A program made the translations under genes and the position numbers. A stretch of 64,000 bases of DNA from Nitrospirillum amazonense (GTDB lineage Bacteria > Pseudomonadota > Alphaproteobacteria > Azospirillales > Azospirillaceae), in assembly GCF_007828045.1 (NCBI RefSeq), contig NZ_VITN01000010.1, forward strand, positions 62,001 through 126,000. Reading direction: 5' to 3'. The notes under the pieces were generated by a model. That model saw nothing but the letters and a program-made list of their open reading frames with translations. It did no database searches and was not told the origin of the DNA. Of the stretch, positions 18,082 through 26,176 are shown piece by piece. Position 1 is the first letter of the stretch. Every line of letters begins with the position of its first letter.

Positions 18082-20646
18082 TCAGTCGCCGAAGCGGTAG
18101 CGCAGCGACAAGCCGTACATGCGCGGCTCGCCGTAAATGGACGCGGAGCTGCCGAACGCGGTGTCGGTCAGGTTGCTGTTGCTGATGCGGTAGACCTTGT
18201 CCGTGGCGTTGGTGACGAACAGACGCAGGTCCAGCGGCCGGTTCAGCAGGTCCTGCCACTCCAGGCTGAGGTTCAGCAGTCCATACGGGGCTAGCGTGGC
18301 GCCCGGCTCTCCTGCCGGCGTTGAAATGGATGAGGCGAACTGCTGGTCCACCCAGGAGAAGTTGGCCGTTCCCACCAGGGAGCCCAGGGAGCGCCCCAGG
18401 TCGTACTGGTAGCGGGCGTTGAGGTTGAACTGGTGCCTGGGGGCGAAGGGGAAGGGGATGCAGCTGAGATTGGCGCTGACCGCCCTGGCGCCCGGCAGAT
18501 AGGGGGAAGGCACGGCCAGCGGGCCGCTGCAGGTATCCTTCATCGTGACCAGCGGATCGGGCGGGATGTCGATGTGGAAGTTGTTGTAGTGGGCGTCCAT
18601 GTAGGCGTAGGAGCCGCTCAGCTCCAGGCCCTTGGCGGGTCGTACTGAAAGCTCCAGTTCCACGCCACGGACGGTGGATGCGCCGGCATTGAAGATGCGG
18701 GCCCCCTGGTCCAGGCCGGACGCGTTCTGGAAGCCGTTGAAGGCGTTGTCGGCGCTGTTGCGCTGTATCCCGTCGTCTTCCATGTCGTAGAGGGTGGCGT
18801 TCAGCCGGACGGGAATGTTGGCGACGCTGAAGTCGGTCTTGGTTCCGACCTCGTAATTGGTGACGTGCTCGGGCGCGTAGGTCAGGCCATCCTGCTGCAC
18901 CCCGACCATGTTGAAGCCGCCGGCCTTATAGCCGCGGGTGACCTTGCCATAGACGATGGTGTTCGCGGCCAGGCGGTAGTCCAACCCGACGGTCCAGGTG
19001 GTGGCCGCGGCGGTCTTGCTGGCTTGCGCCTCCGGGATATTGAAGTAGCTGCTGGCGTAGCGCCGGCCGTCATAGCTGTCCCAGGTCTCGCGGACACCGG
19101 CGGTCAGCTTCAGGCCGTCCAGTGCGCCGACATAGGCGCCGAGATCAAGATCGGACTGGGCGTAGACAGCCTTGCTCTGGGTCTTGACCGAATAGAGCAC
19201 CATGCCCGGTTCGCCGAAGTTGAAGCTGCCCAGCGCCTGCAGGCCTTCCGGCTGGACATCGGAATAGAACAGGCCAACCACGGTGTTCAGTTTGTCGGCC
19301 AGGAATTTGCCCTGGATCTGCGGCTCGACGCTGAGCTGGCTCAGGTTGGTGATGTTGGTGCCCTGGCCCACTTGGCCGAAGCTGCCGGGTGTCCCGGCCA
19401 CCACCAGGGTGGGGTTTTGCGCGGTCAGCGGCAGAATGGAACCATCGAGGTCCCAGGCGTAGCCCTGCTTCATCCGCTGATAGCCGAAGATATTGCGGAA
19501 CAGCAGCGTGTCCGTCAGGTCGACCTTCAGGATGTCGGTCAGGCTCCAGACCTTCAGATCATCGAACTCGTTGGTGTTCAGCGCCGTCTCGCGGGGGCCC
19601 AGGGCCCGCTGGCGGGCCAGAATGCCTTGGGCGATCGTGGGGTCGTTGCTGCCGTACAGCGGGTCCGTCGGCTGGCGATAGAACAGGTTGCCGGCTAGGT
19701 TCGACAGGTTGGCGCCGGTGTTGGCATCGCTGATGGACAGGCCGGTTCCGTTGTCGTGGCTTTGCGTGTAGTAGGCGACCAGATAGTTCTCAACCCGCTC
19801 CGTCGGTGTCCAGTTAACACCCAGACGGACTGTGTCGTAGTGGCGGTCGTCGTAGTCCTTGCCGGCGAAGCCGTTGGACGGGCCGTTGGGCGTCAGCACG
19901 TAGCCGTAACCGAAGGCCTGCGGGCCGACATCCTTGGTATAGCCGTCGCGGTCCACCTTGCGGAACGACAGGCGGACAGCCAGCTTGTCGTCGACGGGGA
20001 CGTTGATGACCCCTTCGTATTCCCGGTCGTTGTAGTTACCGACCTGGGCCTGGAAATAGCCCTCGAATTTATCGGTGGGCTTGGCCGGCCCCAGCAGCAA
20101 GGCGCCGCCTGTGGTGTTCTTGCCGAACAGCGTGCCCTGCGGCCCGCGCAGCACCTGCAAGGACTCCAGATCGAAGAACGTGCCCGGTCCGCCCTGATTC
20201 GAAATGATCGCGCCCTGGATCAGCGGCACCTCGGCGAAATAGTTCACGACGCCGACAGGGGCGAGATAGCTTTGCCCCTGACCGCGGATCACGACGGTTT
20301 CGGCGTTTCGGGTGGTGCCGTTGGACGTCACCATCAATGACGGGATCTTGCCGGGCAGATCCTGGGGCGTGCTGATGTTCTGTTCGTGCAGGGTGTCGGT
20401 GCTGACTGCGGTGATGGCGGTCGGAACGTCCTGAATGCGCTCCGCACGGCGGTTGGCCGTGACAATGATGTCATTGAGCGTGTTCGCATCTGTCGTGTTG
20501 GCGGGGGCTGCCGTCGAGGGCGGGACGGCGGATGGTGCCGTCGTTTGAGCGGCCGCGACGCCGGCAACCAAGGATAAAGCCGTACCGGACAACAACATTC
20601 CCAACAGCCAAGGGTTTCCTCTCCGCACGCTGTTTCCTCCCTGCAT
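18082..20646 (-). CDS. TonB-dependent outer membrane receptor
   Basis: An 854-residue receptor heading the nine-gene operon. A basic N-terminus and hydrophobic core ending in VAAAQ (about residues 1-34) form a signal peptide, followed by a Pro/Ala/Thr linker and the TonB box DIIVTANRR. The plug domain contains VLRGPQGTLFGKNTTGGA. The barrel ends with an aromatic-rich strand (YGLSLRYRFGD). FecA-like STN signalling modules are absent. Such receptors in sphingomonad-like degraders import bulky hydrophobic substrates, and the operon position argues for pathway substrate uptake rather than iron. It lies 358 bp from a divergent SDR gene, with operator-like sites between. Confidence 0.92.
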   Translation of the reverse strand: MQGGNSVRRGNPWLLGMLLSGTALSLVAGVAAAQTTAPSAVPPSTAAPANTTDANTLNDIIVTANRRAERIQDVPTAITAVSTDTLHEQNISTPQDLPGKIPSLMVTSNGTTRNAETVVIRGQGQSYLAPVGVVNYFAEVPLIQGAIISNQGGPGTFFDLESLQVLRGPQGTLFGKNTTGGALLLGPAKPTDKFEGYFQAQVGNYNDREYEGVINVPVDDKLAVRLSFRKVDRDGYTKDVGPQAFGYGYVLTPNGPSNGFAGKDYDDRHYDTVRLGVNWTPTERVENYLVAYYTQSHDNGTGLSISDANTGANLSNLAGNLFYRQPTDPLYGSNDPTIAQGILARQRALGPRETALNTNEFDDLKVWSLTDILKVDLTDTLLFRNIFGYQRMKQGYAWDLDGSILPLTAQNPTLVVAGTPGSFGQVGQGTNITNLSQLSVEPQIQGKFLADKLNTVVGLFYSDVQPEGLQALGSFNFGEPGMVLYSVKTQSKAVYAQSDLDLGAYVGALDGLKLTAGVRETWDSYDGRRYASSYFNIPEAQASKTAAATTWTVGLDYRLAANTIVYGKVTRGYKAGGFNMVGVQQDGLTYAPEHVTNYEVGTKTDFSVANIPVRLNATLYDMEDDGIQRNSADNAFNGFQNASGLDQGARIFNAGASTVRGVELELSVRPAKGLELSGSYAYMDAHYNNFHIDIPPDPLVTMKDTCSGPLAVPSPYLPGARAVSANLSCIPFPFAPRHQFNLNARYQYDLGRSLGSLVGTANFSWVDQQFASSISTPAGEPGATLAPYGLLNLSLEWQDLLNRPLDLRLFVTNATDKVYRISNSNLTDTAFGSSASIYGEPRMYGLSLRYRFGD

Positions 20647-20835
20647 GGTTTTGTTTATTTGCGCGCCTTTCCGGGGCGCCCACCGTCATCGCTGGATGTG
20701 TTCGATCTGGAATGGCGGTCGGCGCCTCCAACTTCGCCGCGTTCAGGCGATGGGGCCGACATCCGCTCTTGCGCTCCCGTCGCGCGCAATCCTCCCTCAG
20801 CTGCTCATTCTGCGATGGCGCTACGTGCCTAGGAT

Positions 20836-20851
20836 GTGAGTGTTCACTTAC
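20836..20851. promoter_or_regulatory. TetR-type operator palindrome, copy 1
   Basis: GTGAGTG-TT-CACTTAC is a 16-bp palindrome with one mismatched pair. The form (T)GAGTGnnCACT(T)A is common for TetR-family repressors. A matching site occurs at 23485-23500. It lies between two divergent operons and could control both. No TetR-family gene is in the window, so the regulator must lie elsewhere. Confidence 0.5.
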
Positions 20852-20920
20852 AAAGTCAATATGCGTTGACGGTTGCATTCATGAAAGCGCATAGTGCTGG
20901 TATATCGACGATTAAAAACG

Positions 20921-20932
20921 TTATTTGCGTAG
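20921..20932 (+). promoter_or_regulatory. TTATTTGCGTAG element upstream of the first SDR of the forward cluster
   Basis: This element lies 72 bp before the SDR start and shares ATTTGCGTAG with the site upstream of the aldo/keto reductase. A GCGCATAGTGC block about 35 bp further upstream has a counterpart before the second TonB receptor. A common activator or repressor site is inferred. Confidence 0.4.
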
Positions 20933-21004
20933 ATATATGTCGCTCTCGGGTCGCATACGCGGGCTCTGGGATAAAGTGACGTAATAAGGAACAGGGGAGG
21001 GAAG

Positions 21005-21769
21005 ATGGCTCGAACCGTGCTGGTAACGGGATCGGCGTCGGGTATTGGCTTGGCCGTGCGCCGCCGATTGGAGGCCGCAGGCGACCGCGTGATCGGTGCC
21101 GATATCCGTGATGCCGAGATCGAAGCGGATTTGGCCACGGCGGATGGCCGGCGGTGGCTGGTGGAGCGGGCCCATGCCCTGGCGCCTGAGGGGCTGGATG
21201 GTGTCGTCGCCAACGCCGGGATCTCGCGGCCGGACCGGCCGGAGGAGACGTTGGCCGTCAACTATTTCGGTGCCGTCGCCACGCTGGAGGGGCTGCGCCC
21301 GCTGCTGGCGTTGTCCTCACGAGGTCGCGCCGTCGCCACCTGCTCGACGGCGGCCTTGCTGCCAGTGGGAGATGCGGTGGCCGCCACTTGCCTGACAGGG
21401 GATGAGGCTGCCGCGCTGGCTGTCCTTTCCGACAGTCCGGAAGTGGCTTATCCGGCGTCGAAAAAGGCGTTGGCGCTATGGCTGCGCCGCACCGCTGTGC
21501 ATCCGGAATGGGCGGGCGCTGGCATCCTTCTGAATGGTGTGGCGCCGGGTGTGGTGGAGACACCCATGACCGCGCAGTTGCTGGCGGATGCACAGATGCG
21601 GGCGGTGATCGACCAGACCAACCCCATGGCGGTCCCCGGTTTTGCCAGGCCGGATGAGATCGCGGAGTTGATCATCTACCTGCTGGGTTTCGAGGGGCAC
21701 TACCTCCTGGGCCAGATCATCTTCAACGACGGTGGGACGGATGCGCTGATGCGACCGGACCGGTTCTGA
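21005..21769 (+). CDS. SDR oxidoreductase resembling 3-alpha-hydroxysteroid dehydrogenase/carbonyl reductase
   Basis: A 254-residue SDR. After TGSASGIG, the stretch GADIRDAEIEADLATADGR closely matches the corresponding part of Comamonas testosteroni 3-alpha-HSD/carbonyl reductase. As in that enzyme, a long insert (about 28 residues) separates the active-site Ser segment (CSTAAL) from YPASK. The C-terminus is complete (LGQIIFNDGGTDA). The family oxidises 3-alpha-hydroxysteroids and reduces various ketones with NAD(P)H. A strong GGGGAGGG precedes the ATG. It starts a forward cluster of three consecutive SDR genes and is the best single hint that the substrate is steroid-like. Confidence 0.87.
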   Translation: MARTVLVTGSASGIGLAVRRRLEAAGDRVIGADIRDAEIEADLATADGRRWLVERAHALAPEGLDGVVANAGISRPDRPEETLAVNYFGAVATLEGLRPLLALSSRGRAVATCSTAALLPVGDAVAATCLTGDEAAALAVLSDSPEVAYPASKKALALWLRRTAVHPEWAGAGILLNGVAPGVVETPMTAQLLADAQMRAVIDQTNPMAVPGFARPDEIAELIIYLLGFEGHYLLGQIIFNDGGTDALMRPDRF

Positions 21770-21785
21770 GCACGGGGAAGCGGGA

Positions 21786-22628
21786 ATGTCCGGTCGTCTA
21801 AATGGGAAGGTCGCCTTGATCACCGGCGGCGCTTCCGGCATCGGCTTGGCGATGGTCCGGCTGTTCGTGGCCGAAGGCGCGCGCATTGTCGTCGCCGACA
21901 TCCAGGATGACAAGGGACGGGTGCTGGAGCAGGTCCATGACGGGCGGGTGCGCCACATTCGGTGCGATGTCACGCAGGAGGCGGAAATCGCCGCCGCCGT
22001 CGCCCTGGCGTCAACGTCGTTCGGCGGGCTGGACATCCTGGTCAACAATGCCGGCATTTGCGACATGATGCCTTCCATCACCGCGATCGAGGCCGAGCAG
22101 TGGGACTGGATCTTCCAAGTCCTGCTGCGGGGACCCGCCTTGGGCATGAAGTACGCCGCCCCGTTGCTGGCAGCGCGCGGCGGTGGCGCCATCGTCAATG
22201 TCGCGTCCGTGGCGGGCATGCAGGCGGGATGGGGACCGATCGCTTATTCCACGGCCAAGGCCGGCCTGCTGCACCTGACGCGCACGGTGGCAGCTGAATT
22301 GTCCCCTCAGCGTATACGGGTCAACGCCGTGTGCCCCGGCATGATCGCCACGTCCATCTTTGGCGCTTCATTGGGTATGGACCGGCCGGCTGCGGACCAG
22401 TTCGCTGCCCGTGTGGCGGAGGTGTGCGCGCATGCCCAGCCCATTCCCCGGGCCGGGCAGCCGGAAGACATCGCCTGCGCGGCCTTATACTTGGCCAGTG
22501 AGGAGGCGAGTTTCGTTACCGGCGTCAGCTTTGTCGTCGACGGCGGGTTGAGCGTGGGGCCGCGTCACGCCTGGGACGCCAACGCGCCCCATCCCCTGGC
22601 CGATCTGGCCCGTGACCAGGCGCAATGA
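21786..22628 (+). CDS. SDR family oxidoreductase
   Basis: A 280-residue classical short-chain dehydrogenase. It has TGGASGIG near the N-terminus, NNAG, Ser in VASVAG, YSTAK, and the C-terminal family feature GVSFVVDGGLS. The N-terminal VVADIQDD (acidic residue after beta-2) suggests an NAD(H) preference. It starts 16 bp after the previous SDR and ends 21 bp before the next, so the three are almost certainly co-transcribed. It probably acts on a hydroxyl/ketone of the ring system; position and stereochemistry cannot be predicted. Confidence 0.88.
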   Translation: MSGRLNGKVALITGGASGIGLAMVRLFVAEGARIVVADIQDDKGRVLEQVHDGRVRHIRCDVTQEAEIAAAVALASTSFGGLDILVNNAGICDMMPSITAIEAEQWDWIFQVLLRGPALGMKYAAPLLAARGGGAIVNVASVAGMQAGWGPIAYSTAKAGLLHLTRTVAAELSPQRIRVNAVCPGMIATSIFGASLGMDRPAADQFAARVAEVCAHAQPIPRAGQPEDIACAALYLASEEASFVTGVSFVVDGGLSVGPRHAWDANAPHPLADLARDQAQ

Positions 22629-22649
22629 CTGCGAGATAGGGAGGAAAAG

Positions 22650-23447
22650 GTGGATCGACTGAAGGACCGTGTCGCCATTGTCACCGGTGGTGCCAAGGGC
22701 ATGGGGGCGGCCACTTGCCGCCTGTTCGCGGCCGAGGGCGCATACGTTGTCGTGGCCGACATGGCGGATGACGAGGGACGCGCCCTTGCCATGGAATTGG
22801 GGCCGCGGGGGCAATATTTCCCGCTGGATGTCCGGAAGGGGGCGGCATGGGAAGCGTTGGTGGCCGATGTCACGCAGCGCTGGGGGCGCATAGACGCCCT
22901 GGTGAACAACGCCGGCGTCCTGCACTTCGCGGACATCGAACACCTTGCCGAAGAAGACTTCGACCGGGTCTACCAGGTGAACGTGAAGGGCGCGTTCCTG
23001 GGCCTGAAGCATGTCGGTGGCGTGATGAAGGCTGCCGGCCGGGGGGCTGTGGTCAACATCTCGTCCATTGACGGGCTGCGTGGCAGCAATGGTGTGGCCG
23101 CCTATGTCGCCAGCAAGTGGGCTCTCCGTGGGCTGACGCGGGCGGCGGCCCTGGAACTCGGCCACCATGGTGTCCGCGTCAATTCCGTCCATCCCGGGGG
23201 CATCGACACCACCATGGGCAATCCCATGGGCCTTTCGGGACAAGCCAAGAACCGGGGCTATGAGGTCGTTCCCTTGCAGCGCATGGGGGAAACCCAGGAA
23301 GTCGCGGCCGCCAGCCTGTTCCTCTGTTCCGACGATGCCTCCTACATCTGCGGGGCCGAATTGGCGGTGGATGGCGGCTGGTCGGCCGGCCATTACCATG
23401 TGTTCCTGCAAGGGGCTCCGTCTTCCATCGCGCAGTCCTTCACCTGA
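22650..23447 (+). CDS. SDR family oxidoreductase
   Basis: A 265-residue classical short-chain dehydrogenase starting at a GTG, with GGGAGG upstream. Motifs are TGGAKGMGAATC, NNAG, Ser in ISSIDG, YVASK, and GAELAVDGGWSAGHY at the end. The sequence style is that of 3-alpha/20-beta-hydroxysteroid dehydrogenase-annotated SDRs, but those labels are often transferred loosely. It is the last of three tandem SDRs, followed by a 197-bp gap with a TetR-type operator, so transcription probably restarts there. Confidence 0.88.
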   Translation: MDRLKDRVAIVTGGAKGMGAATCRLFAAEGAYVVVADMADDEGRALAMELGPRGQYFPLDVRKGAAWEALVADVTQRWGRIDALVNNAGVLHFADIEHLAEEDFDRVYQVNVKGAFLGLKHVGGVMKAAGRGAVVNISSIDGLRGSNGVAAYVASKWALRGLTRAAALELGHHGVRVNSVHPGGIDTTMGNPMGLSGQAKNRGYEVVPLQRMGETQEVAAASLFLCSDDASYICGAELAVDGGWSAGHYHVFLQGAPSSIAQSFT

Positions 23448-23484
23448 CCGATCACGCTGGGCTATTGGCTTGGATAAATTGTAA

Positions 23485-23500
23485 GTAAGTGCACGCTTAG
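23485..23500. promoter_or_regulatory. TetR-type operator palindrome, copy 2
   Basis: G-TAAGTG-CA-CGCTTA-G aligns with the palindrome at 20836-20851 (shared core TRAGTGnnCRCTTA). It lies 145 bp upstream of the VOC-like gene, in the gap after the SDR trio. Two copies in two pathway promoter regions suggest one repressor for both units. Confidence 0.45.
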
Positions 23501-23644
23501 TATTGCGCGACCCCGTCATGCCCGCTACGCTGGTGGTAGAAGAAGTAAGACTTCCGACGCCGCTGGGAGGGCGTCACCCCTGACGGTGCTTGAGCCGATA
23601 TCGCGCCTAAGCCCTTGAAATAATGAAACCAGGGAGGAAGCCTC

Positions 23645-24328
23645 GTGTCGAACGCGGGCCAGGAACCGAAGGGCGGCGCCGAGCGCCATCTGGGACATAT
23701 CGCCTTACATTATCGCGTGCCGGAGGAGGGGCCGCTGGCCGCGCGTCTGCTGATGCTGGTGGGTTTTCAGGTCGTGCAGGATTTTCCCATGCCCGATGGA
23801 ACACGCTTCTATCAGCTGGCGTTGGACGGCGCTGAAGCGGCGGCGGGCCAGGGGATCGTCTATCTCTCCGCGCTGCCGGCGCCGGATCGCGCCTTGATGG
23901 CGGCGGTGCACGCGGCCTTGCGCGTAGGTGAAGTCGATGAGCATCCCGCCGTGGCGGGCTTCCGCGCGGCGCAGGCCAGCGATCCCGAATATGGCTTCCA
24001 CGTCGGCATCGTGGCCCGGTCCTTGGACTGGGTGGAGCGGACGATGCTGGCGGCGCGCGAGTTGGCGGCGAACGATCCTGCCTTCAAGGGGCGGCTGAAC
24101 CTGCTGGCCAACCGATCGCGCCGGGGTACGGCGGCGGTGGACGAGCGGCTGGATACCTCCCCCGTCTTCGGGGATACGCCGCGCTACACCTATGGTCGGC
24201 ACGCGGTCCAGGCTTTCATCGAGACCGACATTTTCGCCGCCGGGCCGTTGGGTGAGAAGCTGGTTCTGGAACTCGATTACGTCTTCCCCGGCTACCCCGA
24301 GAACATGTTCACCAAGACCGAAATCTGA
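23645..24328 (+). CDS. Conserved-looking protein of unknown function, possibly VOC (glyoxalase/dioxygenase) fold
   Basis: I do not recognise this 227-residue protein with certainty. HLGHIALHYRVPEEGP followed by LLMLVGFQVVQDFPMPDG looks like the first beta-alpha-beta module of the vicinal-oxygen-chelate fold. FHVGIVARSLDWVERTM (about 118-134) could begin a second module. The C-terminus LVLELDYVFPGYPEN is acidic and aromatic. The GTG start has GGGAGGAAG upstream. It precedes an esterase by 58 bp and follows an operator-like site. If truly VOC it could be an isomerase or metal-dependent ring enzyme; an accessory binding protein is equally possible. Confidence 0.65.
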   Translation: MSNAGQEPKGGAERHLGHIALHYRVPEEGPLAARLLMLVGFQVVQDFPMPDGTRFYQLALDGAEAAAGQGIVYLSALPAPDRALMAAVHAALRVGEVDEHPAVAGFRAAQASDPEYGFHVGIVARSLDWVERTMLAARELAANDPAFKGRLNLLANRSRRGTAAVDERLDTSPVFGDTPRYTYGRHAVQAFIETDIFAAGPLGEKLVLELDYVFPGYPENMFTKTEI

Positions 24329-24386
24329 CTTGTCGCTTCCCGTTGGCGGGGAAGCCGCGCCGATCTCGCTGTCTCTGGAGCAAACC

Positions 24387-25331
24387 ATGAATATTTCGCC
24401 GCAACTGAAACCCTTCGTCGATGCCGCTGCCCATTTCCCCAAGGTGGACAGCATTCCCCTGGCCGATTTACGCAAGGCGGTGCGGGACGCGTCGCTGGCC
24501 TTTCCGCCGTTGGCGGTGCCCATCGCCAAGATCGAGGATCGCGTCATCGCCGGCCCGGCGGGCGACCTGCGCCTGCGGCTCTACACCCCGGCAAGTGGAA
24601 CTCCGGCACCGGTATTGGTCTATTTCCATGGCGGCGGCTTCGTCATGGGGGACCTGGATACGCAGGACATGATCTGCCGGGGCCTGTGTCATGCGGCGGG
24701 ATGCTTGGTGGTTTCGGTGGACTACCGCCTGGCGCCCGAGCATCCATTCCCGGCGGGGCCTGATGACTGCTGGGCGGCCACCTGCTGGGCCGCCGACCAT
24801 GCCGAGGAGATCGGCGGCATTCCCGGCCGCTTGGCCGTGGCTGGGGACAGCGCCGGTGCGGTGCTGGCGGCGTCGGTGGCCCTGCGGGCCCGCGATGAAG
24901 GCGGCCCCCAACTGGATGGGCAGGTGCTGATCTATGGATCGGGCGGCTATCCCCGCGGTGAGACGGCGTCTTGGCGCGACTATCCCGTGGCCCCCTTCAT
25001 CAGCACCGAGGACACGTTCTTCTATTGGCATCAATACCTGTCACAGGTGGAGGCGCAGCGGGATAATCCGCTGGCGTCGCCCAATCGCGCCGAATCCCAT
25101 GTTGGCGCCGCGCCGGCCTTCATCGCCACGGCTGAATTCGACCCGACCCGTGATGATGCGGAAGGCTATGGCCTGCTTCTTGTGGCTGCGGGCGTTCCCG
25201 TCACCACCCGGCGTTATGTCGGCATGGTGCACGGCTTTGTTTCCTGGCTTGGCGTGATCGACGCGGCGCAGACGGCCGTGGATGATGTAGGCGGCTGGCT
25301 ACGCCAGCAATTCAGCGCGAAGGCCGGGTAG
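24387..25331 (+). CDS. Alpha/beta hydrolase, hormone-sensitive-lipase (HSL/type IV) esterase family
   Basis: A 314-residue esterase. HGGGFVMGD carries the HSL oxyanion motif HGGG, GDSAGA the nucleophilic Ser, and VHGF near the C-terminus the catalytic His; Asp is probably in TAEFDPTRDD. The start is the ATG of MNISPQ with GGAG 8 bp upstream; the frame extends 65 codons further but into the previous gene. No signal peptide is seen, so it is cytosolic. In this cluster an esterase or lactonase acting on the Baeyer-Villiger product is an attractive role, though HSL esterases are promiscuous. Confidence 0.88.
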   Translation: MNISPQLKPFVDAAAHFPKVDSIPLADLRKAVRDASLAFPPLAVPIAKIEDRVIAGPAGDLRLRLYTPASGTPAPVLVYFHGGGFVMGDLDTQDMICRGLCHAAGCLVVSVDYRLAPEHPFPAGPDDCWAATCWAADHAEEIGGIPGRLAVAGDSAGAVLAASVALRARDEGGPQLDGQVLIYGSGGYPRGETASWRDYPVAPFISTEDTFFYWHQYLSQVEAQRDNPLASPNRAESHVGAAPAFIATAEFDPTRDDAEGYGLLLVAAGVPVTTRRYVGMVHGFVSWLGVIDAAQTAVDDVGGWLRQQFSAKAG

Positions 25332-25440
25332 CCGGCCGGCTGGGTTCTCTGCCTGTGCGTGCGTTGCCTGAGAGACCGATACAACAACGGTGGTCCTGAC
25401 GCGGAATCCGCGCAAGCCGCCGAACCCCGGGGAGGCGGAC

Positions 25441-25734
25441 ATGGCTCTATCCAAGGCGAGCGGTAAGCACTTTTCCAGCATGGTCTTCAGGTCCGGGCGA
25501 AGCGCCCATGGGGCCCGGGGGTGGGACAATGGGGGGCGGGACAGTGGCTTCCGCCTGCATCACATTGGTGTGTCGGTGGCCGCCGGCCTCCTGGTGCTGG
25601 TGGCCGTGTTGTTGCTTCACTCCCTCAAGCCGGCCCTGTTGTCACGCCTGGTGACCGATCCCCTGGTGGCCGCCCAGGCGCAGATTGCCCGTGGATATCA
25701 TTGCAAGGCCAACGGCTCGTTTATCGGGTGCTGA
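25441..25734 (+). CDS. Small single-span membrane protein of unknown function
   Basis: A 97-residue open frame whose ATG has GGGGAGG 7 bp upstream. The N-terminal 40 residues are basic and glycine-rich. One hydrophobic segment (VSVAAGLLVLVAVLLL, about 44-59) should span the membrane. The short C-terminal tail ends with two cysteines (HCKANGSFIGC). It follows the esterase by 109 bp. I recognise no family. It could be a real accessory protein of the uptake system or a chance frame; the good ribosome-binding site favours a real gene. Confidence 0.4.
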   Translation: MALSKASGKHFSSMVFRSGRSAHGARGWDNGGRDSGFRLHHIGVSVAAGLLVLVAVLLLHSLKPALLSRLVTDPLVAAQAQIARGYHCKANGSFIGC

Positions 25735-26176
25735 AGCGATCTGTTTATCGCACCCTGCCGGAACCCGGTGGCTTGGCCAATTGAAGGCCGGGTGCCTTGC
25801 AAGAGCCCCTTTGACCCCATTCACGCGCGTGCCTTCGCCGTGTGCCGCGCCATGCCCGCGAGTTTGTCCGCGGATATGGCGCGGATGCGTCGCCGTGCTC
25901 TGAGGGCCGCCGGCCATCGCGGCTACGCAAAGTGGGGTTCTTGGCCACAATGACCGCCAAAATGCGGCGCCACTACATAGAGATGTTGCGCAATAGTGCG
26001 TATCATGTACTATGAAGCCGTTATTTGCGCAAAAGATGATAGTGCAGACATCGCAATTGCCGGAAGGGTGATTGGCGCGACGGGAAACTGCGTCTCCGGC
26101 GATTGGGCTCGCCGAATTAGTCAAAAGTCAAAGAGCCGAGGCGGAAACAAGCCTGCGGCATACGGGGAGGGAAGAC
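25735..26176. promoter_or_regulatory. Gene-free region upstream of the second TonB receptor
   Basis: This 442-bp region has no convincing gene. It holds a hairpin-forming inverted repeat (CCGCGCCAT at 25845-25853, ATGGCGCGG at 25876-25884). Two TTGCGCAA palindromes (25986-25993, 26025-26032) lie 39 bp apart and just upstream of the receptor gene, in a more AT-rich stretch likely to contain the promoter. Confidence 0.5.
25986..26034 (+). promoter_or_regulatory. Paired TTGCGCAA palindromes with TTATTTGCGC element before TonB receptor 2
   Basis: Two identical 8-bp palindromes sit 39 bp apart. The second lies inside TTTGCGCAAA and follows TTATT, matching the ATTTGCG element of two other pathway promoters. 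The block GCGCAATAGTGC after the first palindrome resembles GCGCATAGTGC at 20887-20897. The spacing and repetition suggest a dimeric regulator site; the protein is unknown. Confidence 0.45.

Larger units (their letters stand above)
20647..21004. promoter_or_regulatory. Divergent promoter region between the TonB-receptor operon and the SDR operon
   Basis: This 358-bp gene-free segment separates two divergent pathway operons. Its right half is AT-rich. It contains a near-perfect palindrome at 20836-20851 and an ATTTGCGTAG element at 20923-20932. No convincing small gene is seen. Confidence 0.6.
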
